Positions 9,180 to 22,298 of a DNA stretch of 64,000 bases are shown here, piece by piece. The stretch is from Crossaster papposus. Its lineage: Eukaryota > Echinodermata > Asteroidea > Velatida > Solasteridae. How positions within the stretch are numbered: the first letter of the stretch is position 1; every line of letters starts with the position of its first letter. The stretch lies in the NCBI GenBank assembly GCA_037893245.1, contig JBAIAA010001115.1, forward strand, positions 186,001-250,000, in the 5' to 3' direction. Under the pieces are notes generated by a model. The model searched no databases. It saw only the letters and a program-made list of their open reading frames with translations, and was not told the origin of the DNA. The position numbers and the translations under genes are program-made.

Positions 9180-11150
9180 AGCTCAGATATAAGTCGAGAA
9201 AATTGTCCTCATTCGCAGCCATGTTTTCTTCTATGTATGTACATGTATGTACACGTGTATTGCTGCATAGGCCTGTGCCGCGAGTGACCTGACGCATGAG
9301 TCTCAACGTTTGGGTCCCTTCCGGTGAGAATTTTGGCGATATGTTAGCTCAGATGTGGAGCTGGTGAGTGTCTCATCATCCTCCAACAAAGTTGAGGTTC
9401 GCAGCTCAGATATAAGTCGAGAAAATTATCCTCATTCGCAGCCATGTTTACTTCTGTTTATGTATGTACACGTGTATTACGGCATAGGCCTATGCCGCCA
9501 GTGACCTTACGCTTGAGTCTCAAAGTTGTGGTCTCTTCCGGTGAGTATTTTGGCAATATGTTAGCTTAGATGTGGAGCTGGTGAGTGTCTCTTCATTCTC
9601 CAACAAAGTTGAGGTTCGCAGCTCAGATATAAGTCGAGAAAATTGTCCTCATTCGCAGCCATGTTTACTTTTGTTTATGTATGTACACGTGTATTGCTGC
9701 ATAGGCCTATGCCGCCAGTGACCTGACGCGTGAGTCTCAAAGTTTGGGTTTCTTCCGGTAAGATTTTGTTTGATATTTTAGCTCAGATGTGGAGCAGGTG
9801 AGTGTCTCATCATCCTCCAACAAAGTTGAGGTTCGCATCTCACATATAAGTCGATAAAATTGACCTCATTCGCAGCCATGTTTTCTTCTATGTATGTACA
9901 TGTATGTACACGTGTATTGCTGCATAGGCCTATGCCGCCAGTGACCTGACGCATGAGTCTCAACGTGTGGGTCCCTTCCGGTGAGAATATTGGCGATATG
10001 TTAGCTCAGATGTGGAGCTGGTGAGTGTCTCATCATCCTCCAACAAAGTTGAGGTTCGCAGCTCAGATATAAGTCGAGAAAATTATCCTCATTCGCAGCC
10101 ATGTTTACTTCTGTTTATGTATGTACACGTGTATTACGGCATAGGCCTATGCCGCCAGTGACCTTACGCATGAGTCTCAAAGTTGTGGTCTCTTCCGGTG
10201 TGTATTTTAGCGATATGTTAGCTCAGATGTGGAGCTGGTGAGTGTCTCTTCATTCTCCAACAAAGTTGAGGTTCGCAGCTCAGATATAAGTCGAGAAAAT
10301 TGTCCTCATTCGCAGCCATGTTTACTTTTGTTTATGTATGTACACGTGTATTACGGCATAGGCCTATGTCGCCAGTGACCTTACGGTTGAGTCTCAAAGT
10401 TGTGGTCTCTTCCGGTGAGTATTTTGGCGATATGTTAGCTCAGATGTGGAGCTGGTGAGAGTCTCTTCATTCTCCAACAAAGTTGAGGTTCGCAGCTCAG
10501 ATATAAGTCGAGAAAATTGTCCTCATTTGCAGCCATGTTTACTTTTGTTTATGTATGTACACGTGTATTGCTGCATAGGCCTATGCCGCCAGTGACCTGA
10601 CGCGTGAGTCTCAAAGTTTGGGTTTCTTCCGGTAAGAATATTGGTGATATTTTAGCTCAGATGTGGAGCTGGTGAGTGTCTCATCATCCTCCAACAAAGT
10701 TGAGGTTCGCATCTCACATATAAGTCGAGAAAATTGACCTCATTCGCAGCCATGTTTTCTTCTATGTATGTACATGTATGTACACGTGTATTGCTGCATA
10801 GGCCTATGCCGCCAGTGACCTGACGCATGAGTCTCAACGTTTGGGTCCCTTCCGGTGAGAATTTTGGCGATATGTTAGCTCAGATGTGGAGCTGGTGAGT
10901 GTCTCATCATCCTCCAACAAAGTTGAGGTTCGCATCTCACATATAAGTCGAGAAAATTATCCTCCTTCACAGCAATGTTTACTTCTGTTTATGTATGCAC
11001 ACGTGTATTGCTGCATAGGCTTATGCCGCCAGTGACCTGACGCATGAGTCTCAACGTTTGGGTCCCTTTCGGTGAGAATTTTGGCGATATGTTAGCTCAG
11101 ATGTGGAGCTGGTGAGTGTCTCGTCATCCTCCAACAAAGTTGAGGTTTGC

Positions 11151-13121
11151 AGCTCAGATATAAGTCGAGAAAATTATCCTCATTCGCAGCCATGTTTACT
11201 TCTGTTTATGTATGTACACGTGTATTACGGCACAGGCCTATGCCGCCAGTGACCTTACGCTGGAGTCTCAAAGTTGTGGTCTCTTCCGGTGAGTATTTTG
11301 GCGATATGTTAGCTCAGATGTGGAGCTGGTGAGTGTCTCTTCATTCTCTAACAAAGTTGAGGTTCGCAGCTCAGATATAAGTCGAGAAAATTGTCCTCAT
11401 TCGCAGCCATGTTTACTTTTGTTTATGTATGCACACGTGTATTGCTGCATAGGCCTATGCCGCCAGTGACCTGACACATGAGTCTCAACGTTTGGGTCTC
11501 TTCCGGTGAGTATTTTGGCGATATGTTAGCTCAGATGTGGAGCTGGTGAGTGTCTCTTCATTCTCCAACAAAGTTGAGGTTCGCAGCTCAGATATAAGTC
11601 GAGAAAATTGTCCTCATTCGCAGCCATGTTTTCTTCTATGTATGTACATGTATGTACACGTGTATTGCTGCATAGGCCTGTGCCGCGAGTGACCTGACGC
11701 ATGAGTCTCAACGTTTGGGTCCCTTCCGGTGAGAATTTTGGCGATATGTTAGCTCAGATGTGGAGCTGGTGAGTGTCTCATCATCCTCCAACAAAGTTGA
11801 GGTTCGCAGCTCAGATATAAGTCGAGAAAATTATCCTCATTCGCAGCCATGTTTACTTCTGTTTATGTATGTACACGTGTATTACGGCATAGGCCTATGC
11901 CGCCAGTGACCTTACGCTTGAGTCTCAAAGTTGTGGTCTCTTCCGGTGAGTATTTTGGCAATATGTTAGCTCAGATGTGGAGCTGGTGAGTGTCTCTTCA
12001 TTCTCCAACAAAGTTGAGGTTCGCAGCTCAGATATAAGTCGAGAAAATTGTCCTCATTCGCAGCCATGTTTACTTTTGTTTATGTATGTACACGTGTATT
12101 GCTGCATAGGCCTATGCCGCCAGTGACCTGACGCGTGAGTCTCAAAGTTTGGGTTTCTTCCGGTAAGATTTTGTTTGATATTTTAGCTCAGATGTGGAGC
12201 AGGTGAGTGTCTCATCATCCTCCAACAAAGTTGAGGTTCGCATCTCACATATAAGTCGATAAAATTGACCTCATTCGCAGCCATGTTTTCTTCTATGTAT
12301 GTACATGTATGTACACGTGTATTGCTGCATAGGCCTATGCCGCCAGTGACCTGACGCATGAGTCTCAACGTGTGGGTCCCTTCCGGTGAGAATATTGGCG
12401 ATATGTTAGCTCAGATGTGGAGCTGGTGAGTGTCTCATCATCCTCCAACAAAGTTGAGGTTCGCAGCTCAGATATAAGTCGAGAAAATTATCCTCATTCG
12501 CAGCCATGTTTACTTCTGTTTATGTATGTACACGTGTATTACGGCATAGGCCTATGCCGCCAGTGACCTTACGCATGAGTCTCAAAGTTGTGGTCTCTTC
12601 CGGTGTGTATTTTAGCGATATGTTAGCTCAGATGTGGAGCTGGTGAGTGTCTCTTCATTCTCCAACAAAGTTGAGGTTCGCAGCTCAGATATAAGTCGAG
12701 AAAATTGTCCGCATTCGCAGCCATGTTTTCTTCTATGTATGTACATGTATGTACACGTGTATTGCTGCATAGGCCTATGCCGCCAGTGACCTGACGCATG
12801 AGTCTCAACGTTTGGGTCCCTTCCGGTGAGAATTTTGCTGATATTTTAGCTCAGATGTGGAGCTGGTGAGGGTCTCATCATCCTCCAACAAAGTTGAGGT
12901 TCGCATCTCACATATAAGTCGAGAAAATTATCCTCCTTCACAGCAATGTTTACTTCTGTTTATGTATGCACACGTGTATTGCTGCATAGGCTTATGCCGC
13001 CAGTGACCTGACGCATGAGTCTCAACGTTTGGGTCCCTTTCGGTGAGAATTTTGGCGATATGTTAGCTCAGATGTGGAGCTGGTGAGTGTCTCGTCATCC
13101 TCCAACAAAGTTGAGGTTTGC
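11151..13121. repeat. Second copy of the 1971-bp nine-monomer unit
   Basis: T1, G1, L1, T5, G5, L4, T2, L5, G6 as at 5901-7871, offset 5250 bp. The L5 copy at 12682-12904 carries a private change (tccgcattcgc). Confidence 0.8.
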
Positions 13122-16100
13122 AGCTCAGATATAAGTCGAGAAAATTATCCTCATTCGCAGCCATGTTTACTTCTGTTTATGTATGTACACGTGTATTACG
13201 GCACAGGCCTATGCCGCCAGTGACCTTACGCTGGAGTCTCAAAGTTGTGGTCTCTTCCGGTGAGTATTTTGGCGATATGTTAGCTCAGATGTGGAGCTGG
13301 TGAGTGTCTCTTCATTCTCTAACAAAGTTGAGGTTCGCAGCTCAGATATAAGTCGAGAAAATTGTCCTCATTCGCAGCCATGTTTACTTTTGTTTATGTA
13401 TGCACACGTGTATTGCTGCATAGGCCTATGCCGCCAGTGACCTGACACATGAGTCTCAACGTTTGGGTCTCTTCCGGTGAGTATTTTGGCGATATGTTAG
13501 CTCAGATGTGGAGCTGGTGAGTGTCTCTTCATTCTCCAACAAAGTTGAGGTTCGCAGCTCAGATATAAGCCGAGAAAATTGTCCTCATTCGCAGCCATGT
13601 TTTCTTCTATGTATGTACATGTATGTACACGTGTATTGCTGCATAGGCCTGTGCCGCGAGTGACCTGACGCATGAGTCTCAACGTTTGGGTCCCTTCCGG
13701 TGAGAATTTTGGCGATATGTTAGCTCAGATGTGGAGCTGGTGAGTGTCTCTTCATCCTCCAACAAAGTTGAGGTTCGCAGCTCAGATATAAGTCGAGAAA
13801 ATTATCCTCATTCGCAGCCATGTTTACTTCTGTTTATGTATGTACACGTGTATTACGGCATAGGCCTATGCCGCCAGTGACCTTACGCATGAGTCTCAAA
13901 GTTGTGGTCTCTTCCGGTGTGTATTTTAGCGATATGTTAGCTCAGATGTGGAGCTGGTGAGTGTCTCTTCATTCTCCAACAAAGTTGAGGTTCGCAGCTC
14001 AGATATAAGTCGAGAAAATTGTCCTCATTCGCAGCCATGTTTACTTTTGTTTATGTATGTACACGTGTATTACGGCATAGGCCTATGTCGCCAGTGACCT
14101 TACGGTTGAGTCTCAAAGTTGTGGTCTCTTCCGGTGAGTATTTTGGCGATATGTTAGCTCAGATGTGGAGCTGGTGAGAGTCTCTTCATTCTCCAACAAA
14201 GTTGAGGTTCGCAGCTCAGATATAAGTCGAGAAAATTGTCCTCATTTGCAGCCATGTTTACTTTTGTTTATGTATGTACACGTGTATTGCTGCATAGGCC
14301 TATGCCGCCAGTGACCTGACGCGTGAGTCTCAAAGTTTGGGTTTCTTCCGGTAAGAATATTGGTGATATTTTAGCTCAGATGTGGAGCTGGTGAGTGTCT
14401 CATCATCCTCCAACAAAGTTGAGGTTCGCATCTCACATATAAGTCGAGAAAATTGACCTCATTCGCAGCCATGTTTTCTTCTATGTATGTACATGTATGT
14501 ACACGTGTATTGCTGCATAGGCCTATGCCGCCAGTGACCTGACGCGTGAGTCTCAAAGTTTGGGTTTCGTCCGGTAAGATTTTTTTGATATTTTAGCTCA
14601 GATGTGGAGCAGGTGAGTGTCTCATCATCCTCCAACAAAGTTGAGGTTCGCAACTCAGATATAAGTCGAGAAAATTATCCTCATTCGCAGCCATGTTTAC
14701 TTCTGTTTATGTATGTACACGTGTATTGCTGCATAGGCCTATGCCGCCAGTGACCTGACGCATGAGTCTCAACGTTTGGGTCCCTTCCGGTGAGAATTTT
14801 GCTGATATTTTAGCTCAGATGTGGAGCTGGTGAGGGTCTCATCATCCTCCAACAAAGTTGAGGTTCGCATCTCACATATAAGTCGAGAAAATTATCCTCC
14901 TTCACAGCAATGTTTACTTCTGTTTATGTATGCACACGTGTATTGCTGCATAGGCTTATGCCGCCAGTGACCTGACGCATGAGTCTCAACGTTTGGGTCC
15001 CTTTCGGTGAGAATTTTGGCGATATGTTAGCTCAGATGTGGAGCTGGTGAGTGTCTCGTCATCCTCCAACAAAGTTGAGGTTTGCAGCTCAGATATAAGT
15101 CGAGAAAATTATCCTCATTCGCAGCCATGTTTACTTCTGTTTATGTATGTACACGTGTATTACGGCACAGGCCTATGCCGCCAGTGACCTTACGCTGGAG
15201 TCTCAAAGTTGTGGTCTCTTCCGGTGAGTATTTTGGCGATATGTTAGCTCAGATGTGGAGCTGGTGAGTGTCTCTTCATTCTCTAACAAAGTTGAGGTTC
15301 GCAGCTCAGATATAAGTCGAGAAAATTGTCCTCATTCGCAGCCATGTTTACTTTTGTTTATGTATGCACACGTGTATTGCTGCATAGGCCTATGCCGCCA
15401 GTGACCTGACACATGAGTCTCAACGTTTGGGTCTCTTCCGGTGAGTATTTTGGCGATATGTTAGCTCAGATGTGGAGCTGGTGAGTGTCTCTTCATTCTC
15501 CAACAAAGTTGAGGTTCGCAGCTCAGATATAAGCCGAGAAAATTGTCCTCATTCGCAGCCATGTTTTCTTCTATGTATGTACATGTATGTACACGTGTAT
15601 TGCTGCATAGGCCTGTGCCGCGAGTGACCTGACGCATGAGTCTCAACGTTTGGGTCCCTTCCGGTGAGAATTTTGGCGATATGTTAGCTCAGATGTGGAG
15701 CTGGTGAGTGTCTCTTCATCCTCCAACAAAGTTGAGGTTCGCAGCTCAGATATAAGTCGAGAAAATTATCCTCATTCGCAGCCATGTTTACTTCTGTTTA
15801 TGTATGTACACGTGTATTACGGCATAGGCCTATGCCGCCAGTGACCTTACGCATGAGTCTCAAAGTTGTGGTCTCTTCCGGTGTGTATTTTAGCGATATG
15901 TTAGCTCAGATGTGGAGCTGGTGAGTGTCTCTTCATTCTCCAACAAAGTTGAGGTTCGCAGCTCAGATATAAGTCGAGAAAATTGTCCTCATTCGCAGCC
16001 ATGTTTACTTTTGTTTATGTATGTACACGTGTATTACGGCATAGGCCTATGTCGCCAGTGACCTTACGGTTGAGTCTCAAAGTTGTGGTCTCTTCCGGTG

Positions 16101-16615
16101 AGTATTTTGGCGATATGTTAGCTCAGATGTGGAGCTGGTGAGAGTCTCTTCATTCTCCAACAAAGTTGAGGTTCGCAGCTCAGATATAAGTCGAGAAAAT
16201 TGTCCTCATTTGCAGCCATGTTTACTTTTGTTTATGTATGTACACGTGTATTGCTGCATAGGCCTATGCCGCCAGTGACCTGACGCGTGAGTCTCAAAGT
16301 TTGGGTTTCTTCCGGTAAGAATATTGGTGATATTTTAGCTCAGATGTGGAGCTGGTGAGTGTCTCATCATCCTCCAACAAAGTTGAGGTTCGCATCTCAC
16401 ATATAAGTCGAGAAAATTGACCTCATTCGCAGCCATGTTTTCTTCTATGTATGTACATGTATGTACACGTGTATTGCTGCATAGGCCTATGCCGCCAGTG
16501 ACCTGACGCGTGAGTCTCAAAGTTTGGGTTTCGTCCGGTAAGATTTTTTTGATATTTTAGCTCAGATGTGGAGCAGGTGAGTGTCTCATCATCCTCCAAC
16601 AAAGTTGAGGTTCGC
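13122..16615. repeat. 1964-bp unit tandemly duplicated, then interrupted
   Basis: Unit one, 13122-15085, is T1, G1, L1, T2, T3, G2, an L2/G4 chimera (222 bp), a G4/L5 chimera and G6. Unit two repeats from 15086 through the same L2/G4 chimera (ending 16615) and then diverges. Both L1 copies share a private change, ataagccgag instead of ataagtcgag, near 13568 and 15532, which shows the duplication is recent. Confidence 0.85.
14430..14868. repeat. Two successive chimeric monomers, L2/G4 and G4/L5
   Basis: 14430-14651 starts as L2 and ends as G4; parental marks put the switch between 14493 and 14545. 14652-14868 starts as G4 (aactcag) and ends as L5 (gaattttgctgat), switch between 14709 and 14761. 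Both windows contain the central palindrome. The L2/G4 chimera was copied to 16394-16615. Confidence 0.8.
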
Positions 16616-16832
16616 AACTCAGATATAAGTCGAGAAAATTATCCTCATTCGCAGCCATGTTTACTTCTGTTTATGTATGTACAGGTGTATTACGGCATAG
16701 GCCTATGCCGCCAGTGACCTGACACATGAGTCTCAAAGTTTGGGTCTCTTCCGGTGAGTATTTTGGCGATATGTTAGCTCAGATGTGGAGCTGGTGAGTG
16801 TCTCATCATCCTCCAACAAAGTTGAGGTTCGC
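16616..16832. repeat. Chimeric monomer T4/G3
   Basis: It starts aactcag, carries the T4 marks tacaggtg and ttacgg, then switches to the G3 right half (gacctgacacatg, caaagtttgggtctc). The switch lies in the 26 bases 16695-16720, which hold the palindrome. It marks the left edge of block B copy 1. Confidence 0.78.
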
Positions 16833-19800
16833 AACTCAGATATAAGTCGAGAACATTATCCTCATTCGCAGCCATGTTTACTTCTGTTTATGTATGTACA
16901 CGTGTATTGCTGCATAGGCCTATGCCGCCAGTGACCTGACGCGTGAGTCTCAAAGTTTGGGTTTCGTCCGGTAAGATTTTTTTGATATTTTAGCTCAGAT
17001 GTGGAGCAGGTGAGTGTCTCATCATCCTCCAACAAAGTTGAGGTTCGCAACTCAGATATAAGTCGAGAAAATTATCCTCATTCGCAGCCATGTTTACTTC
17101 TGTTTATGTATGTACACGTGTATTACGGCATAGGCCTATGCCGCCAGTGACCTTACGCTTGAGTCTCAAAGTTGTGGTCTCTTCCGGTGAGTATTTTGGC
17201 AATATGTTAGCTCAGATGTGGAGCTGGTGAGTGTCTCTTCATTCTCCAACAAAGTTGAGGTTCGCAGCTCAGATATAAGTCGAGAAAATTGTCCTCATTC
17301 GCAGCCATGTTTACTTTTGTTTATGTATGTACACGTGTATTGCTGCATAGGCCTATGCCGCCAGTGACCTGACGCGTGAGTCTCGAAGTTTGGGTTTCTT
17401 CCGGTAAGATTTTGTTTGATATTTTAGCTCAGATGTGGAGCAGGTGAGTGTCTCATCATCCTCCAACAAAGTTGAGGTTCGCATCTCAGATATAAGTCGA
17501 GAAAATTGACCTCATTCGCAGCCATGTTTTCTTCTATGTATGTACATGTATGTACACGTGTATTGCTGCATAGGCCTATGCCGCCAGTGACCTGACGCAT
17601 CAGTCTCAACGTTTGGGTCTCTTTCGGTGAGTATTTTGGCGATATGTTAGCTCAGATGTGGAGCTGGTGAGTGTCTCTTCATTCTCCAACAAAGTTGAGG
17701 TTCGCAGCTCAGATATAAGTCGAGAAAATTATCCTCATTCGCAGCCATGTTTTCTTCTATGTATGTACATGTATGTACACGTGTATTGCTGCATAGGCCT
17801 ATGCCGCCAGTGACCTGACGCATGAGTCTCAACGTTTGGGTCCCTTCCGGTTAGAATTTTGCTGATATGTTAGTTCAGATGTGGAGCTGGTGAGGGTCTC
17901 ATCATCCTCCAACAAAGTTGAGGTTCGCATCTCACATATAAGTCGAGAAAATTATCCTCCTTCACAGCAATGTTTACTTCTGTTTATGTATGCACACGTG
18001 TATTGCTGCATAGGCCTATGCCGCCAGTGACCTGACACATGAGTCTCAAAGTTTGGGTCCCTTCTGGTGAGTATTTTGGCGATATGTTAGTTCAGATGTG
18101 GAGCTGGTGAGTGTCTCTTCATTCTCCAACAAAGTTGAGGTTCACAGCTCAGATATAAGTCGAGAAAATTGTCCTCATTTGCAGCCATGTTTACTTTTGT
18201 TTATGTATGTACACGTGTATTGCTGCATAGGCCTATGCCGCCAGTGACCTGACGCGTGAGTCTCAAAGTTTGGGTTTCTTCCGGTAAGAATATTGGTGAT
18301 ATTTTAGCTCAGATGTGGAGCTGGTGAGTGTCTCATCATCCTCCAACAAAGTTGAGGTTCGCATCTCACATATAAGTCGAGAAAATTGACCTCATTCGCA
18401 GCCATGTTTTCTTCTATGTATGTACATGTATGTACACGTGTATTGCTGCATAGGCCTATGCCGCCAGTGACCTGACGCATGAGTCTCAACGTTTGGGTCC
18501 CTTCCGGTGAGAATTTTGGCGATATGTTAGCTCAGATGTGGAGCTGGTGAGTGTCTCATCATCCTCCAACAAAGTTGAGGTTCGCAGCTCAGATATAAGT
18601 CGAGAAAATTATCCTCATTCGCAGCCATGTTTACTTCTGTTTATGTATGTACAGGTGTATTACGGCATAGGCCTATGCCGCCAGTGACCTTACGCATGAG
18701 TCTCAAAGTTGTGGTCTCTTCCGGTGTGTATTTTAGCGATATGTTAGCTCAGATGTGGAGCTGGTGAGTGTCTCTTCATTCTCCAACAAAGTTGAGGTTC
18801 GCAGCTCAGATATAAGTCGAGAAAATTGTCCTCATTCGCAGCCATGTTTACTTTTGTTTACGTATGCACACGTGTATTGCTGCATAGGCCTATGCCGCCA
18901 GTGACCTGACACATGAGTCTCAAAGTTTGGGTCTCTTCCGGTGAGTATTTTCGCGATATGTTAGCTCAGATGTGGAGCTGGTGAGTGTCTCTTCATTCTC
19001 CAACAAAGTTGAGGTTCGCAGCTCAGATATAAGTCGAGAAAATTATCCTCATTCGCAGCCATGTTTACTTCTGTTTATGTATGTACACGTGTATTACGGC
19101 ATAGGCCTATGCCGCCAGTGACCTGACGTATGAGTCTCAACGTTTGGGTCCCTTCCGGTGAGAATTGTTGCGATATGTTAGCTCAGATGTGGAGCTGGTG
19201 AGTGTCTCATCATCCTCCAACAAAGTTGAGGTTCGCAACTCAGATATAAGTCGAGAAAATTATCCTCATTCGCAGCCATGTTTACTTCTGTTTATGTATG
19301 TACACGTGTATTGCTGCATAGGCCTATGCCGCCAGTGACCTGACGCATGAGTCTCAACGTTTGGGTCCCTTCCGGTGAGAATTTTGCTGATATTTTAGCT
19401 CAGATGTGGAGCTGGTGAGGGTCTCATCATCCTCCAACAAAGTTGAGGTTCGCATCTCACATATAAGTCGAGAAAATTATCCTCCTTTACAGCAATGTTT
19501 ACTTCTGTTTATGTATGCACACGTGTATTGCTGCATAGGCCTATGCCGCCAGTGACCTGACGCATGAGTCTCAACGTTTGGGTCCCTTCCGGTGAGAATT
19601 TTGGCGATATGTTAGCTCAGATGTGGAGCTGGTGAGTGTCTCGTCATCCTCCAACAAAGTTGAGGTTTGCAGCTCAGATATAAGTCGAGAAAATTATCCT
19701 CATTCGCAGCCATGTTTACTTCTGTTTATGTATGTACACGTGTATTACGGCACAGGCCTATGCCGCCAGTGACCTTACGCTGGAGTCTCAAAGTTGTGGT

Positions 19801-21049
19801 CTCTTCCGGTGAGTATTTTGGCGATATGTTAGCTCAGATGTGGAGCTGGTGAGTGTCTCTTCATTCTCTAACAAAGTTGAGGTTCGCAGCTCAGATATAA
19901 GTCGAGAAAATTGTCCTCATTCGCAGCCATGTTTACTTTTGTTTATGTATGCACACGTGTATTGCTGCATAGGCCTATGCCGCCAGTGACCTGACACATG
20001 AGTCTCAACGTTTGGGTCTCTTCCGGTGAGTATTTTGGCGATATGTTAGCTCAGATGTGGAGCTGGTGAGTGTCTCTTCATTCTCCAACAAAGTTGAGGT
20101 TCGCAGCTCAGATATAAGTCGAGAAAATTGTCCTCATTCGCAGCCATGTTTTCTTCTATGTATGTACATGTATGTACACGTGTATTGCTGCATAGGCCTG
20201 TGCCGCGAGTGACCTGACGCATGAGTCTCAACGTTTGGGTCCCTTCCGGTGAGAATTTTGGCGATATGTTAGCTCAGATGTGGAGCTGGTGAGTGTCTCA
20301 TCATCCTCCAACAAAGTTGAGGTTCGCAGCTCAGATATAAGTCGAGAAAATTATCCTCATTCGCAGCCATGTTTACTTCTGTTTATGTATGTACACGTGT
20401 ATTACGGCATAGGCCTATGCCGCCAGTGACCTTACGCATGAGTCTCAAAGTTGTGGTCTCTTCCGGTGTGTATTTTAGCGATATGTTAGCTCAGATGTGG
20501 AGCTGGTGAGTGTCTCTTCATTCTCCAACAAAGTTGAGGTTCGCAGCTCAGATATAAGTCGAGAAAATTGTCCTCATTCGCAGCCATGTTTACTTTTGTT
20601 TATGTATGTACACGTGTATTACGGCATAGGCCTATGTCGCCAGTGACCTTACGGTTGAGTCTCAAAGTTGTGGTCTCTTCCGGTGAGTATTTTGGCGATA
20701 TGTTAGCTCAGATGTGGAGCTGGTGAGAGTCTCTTCATTCTCCAACAAAGTTGAGGTTCGCAGCTCAGATATAAGTCGAGAAAATTGTCCTCATTTGCAG
20801 CCATGTTTACTTTTGTTTATGTATGTACACGTGTATTGCTGCATAGGCCTATGCCGCCAGTGACCTGACGCGTGAGTCTCAAAGTTTGGGTTTCTTCCGG
20901 TAAGAATATTGGTGATATTTTAGCTCAGATGTGGAGCTGATGAGTGTCTCATCATCCTCCAACAAAGTTGAGGTTCGCATCTCACATATAAGTCGAGAAA
21001 ATTGACCTCATTCGCAGCCATGTTTTCTTCTATGTATGTACATGTATGT
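16721..21049. repeat. Segmental duplication block B, copy 1
   Basis: It matches 30492-35477 at offset 13771 bp, changing to 14428 bp after a trimer gained in copy 2. Matching L monomers are 17483/31254, 17706/31477, 18363/32134, 20105/34533 and 20979/35407. Both copies share the private change gagctgatgag at the start of the last L monomer. Confidence 0.82.
19020..19236. repeat. Monomer subtype TG, stable T/G hybrid (217 bp)
   Basis: The left half is T-like (attatcc, tttacttctg, ttacggcatagg) and the right half G-like (gacctgacgtatg, caacgtttgggtccc, gagaattgttgcg). The switch lies after the palindrome. It has become a lineage of its own, with further copies at 37818, 42406, 44915, 47748 and 49273, nearly always next to an aactcag monomer. 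Confidence 0.8.
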
Positions 21050-22298
21050 ACACGTGTATTGCTGCATAGGCCTATGCCGCCAGTGACCTGACACATGAGT
21101 CTCAACGTTTGGGTCTCTTCCGGTGAGTATTTTGGCGATATGTTAGCTCAGATGTGGAGCTGGTGAGTGTCTCTTCATTCTCCAACAAAGTTGAGGTTCG
21201 CAGCTCAGATATAAGTCGAGAAAATTGTCCTCATTCGCAGCCATGTTTTCTTCTATGTATGTACATGTATGTACACGTGTATTGCTGCATAGGCCTGTGC
21301 CGCGAGTGACCTGACGCATGAGTCTCAACGTTTGGGTCCCTTCCGGTAAGAATTTTGGCGATATGTTAGCTCAGATGTGGAGCTGGTGAGTGTCTCATCA
21401 TCCTCCAACAAAGTTGAGGTTCGCAGCTCAGATATAAGTCGAGAAAATTATCCTCATTCGCAGCCATGTTTACTTCTGTTTATGTATGTACACGTGTATT
21501 ACGGCATAGGCCTATGCCGCCAGTGACCTTACGCATGAGTCTCAAAGTTGTGGTCTCTTCCGGTGTGTATTTTAGCGATATGTTAGCTCAGATGTGGAGC
21601 TGGTGAGTGTCTCTTCATTCTCCAACAAAGTTGAGGTTCGCAGCTCAGATATAAGTCGAGAAAATTGTCCTCATTCGCAGCCATGTTTACTTTTGTTTAT
21701 GTATGTACACGTGTATTACGGCATAGGCCTATGTCGCCAGTGACCTTACGGTTGAGTCTCAAAGTTGTGGTCTCTTCCGGTGAGTATTTTGGCGATATGT
21801 TAGCTCAGATGTGGAGCTGGTGAGAGTCTCTTCATTCTCCAACAAAGTTGAGGTTCGCAGCTCAGATATAAGTCGAGAAAATTGTCCTCATTTGCAGCCA
21901 TGTTTACTTTTGTTTATGTATGTACACGTGTATTGCTGCATAGGCCTATGCCGCCAGTGACCTGACGCGTGAGTCTCAAAGTTTGGGTTTCTTCCGGTAA
22001 GAATATTGGTGATATTTTAGCTCAGATGTAGAGCTGGTGAGTGTCTCATCATCCTCCAACAAAGTTGAGGTTCGCATCTCACATATAAGTCGAGAAAATT
22101 GACCTCATTCGCAGCCATGTTTTCTTCTATGTATGTACATGTATGTACACGTGTATTGCTGCATAGGCCTATGCCGCCAGTGACCTGACGCATGAGTCTC
22201 AACGTTTGGGTCCCTTCCGGTGAGAATTTTGGCGATATGTTAGCTCAGATGTGGAGCTGGTGAGTGTCTCATCATCCTCCAACAAAGTTGAGGTTCGC
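20105..22298. repeat. 1097-bp five-monomer tandem duplication
   Basis: L1, T2, T3, G2, L2 occurs at 20105-21201, where the last monomer is an L2/G1 chimera, and again at 21202-22298. This junction is also where block B copy 1 meets block A copy 2. Confidence 0.82.
20979..21201. repeat. Chimeric monomer L2/G1 at a block junction
   Basis: The left part is L2 (atctcac, attgacc, the 6-bp gain, last L2-specific base 21049). The right part is G1 (first G1-specific base 21093, in gacacatg). The 43-bp switch window contains the inverted repeat gcataggcctatgc at 21064-21077. Confidence 0.82.

Larger units (their letters stand above)
326..9402. repeat. Segmental duplication block A, copy 1
   Basis: The order of monomer subtypes and their private variants match 21093-29295 at an offset of 20767-20768 bp. 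After removing one extra 874-bp local duplication (see 7432-9179) both copies are 8203 bp. Differences I noticed are about a dozen single bases and two 1-bp indels (the missing g near 959; one a missing near 28220), so identity is very high. At the right edge copy 1 continues with T5-like sequence and copy 2 with T2. Confidence 0.85.
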
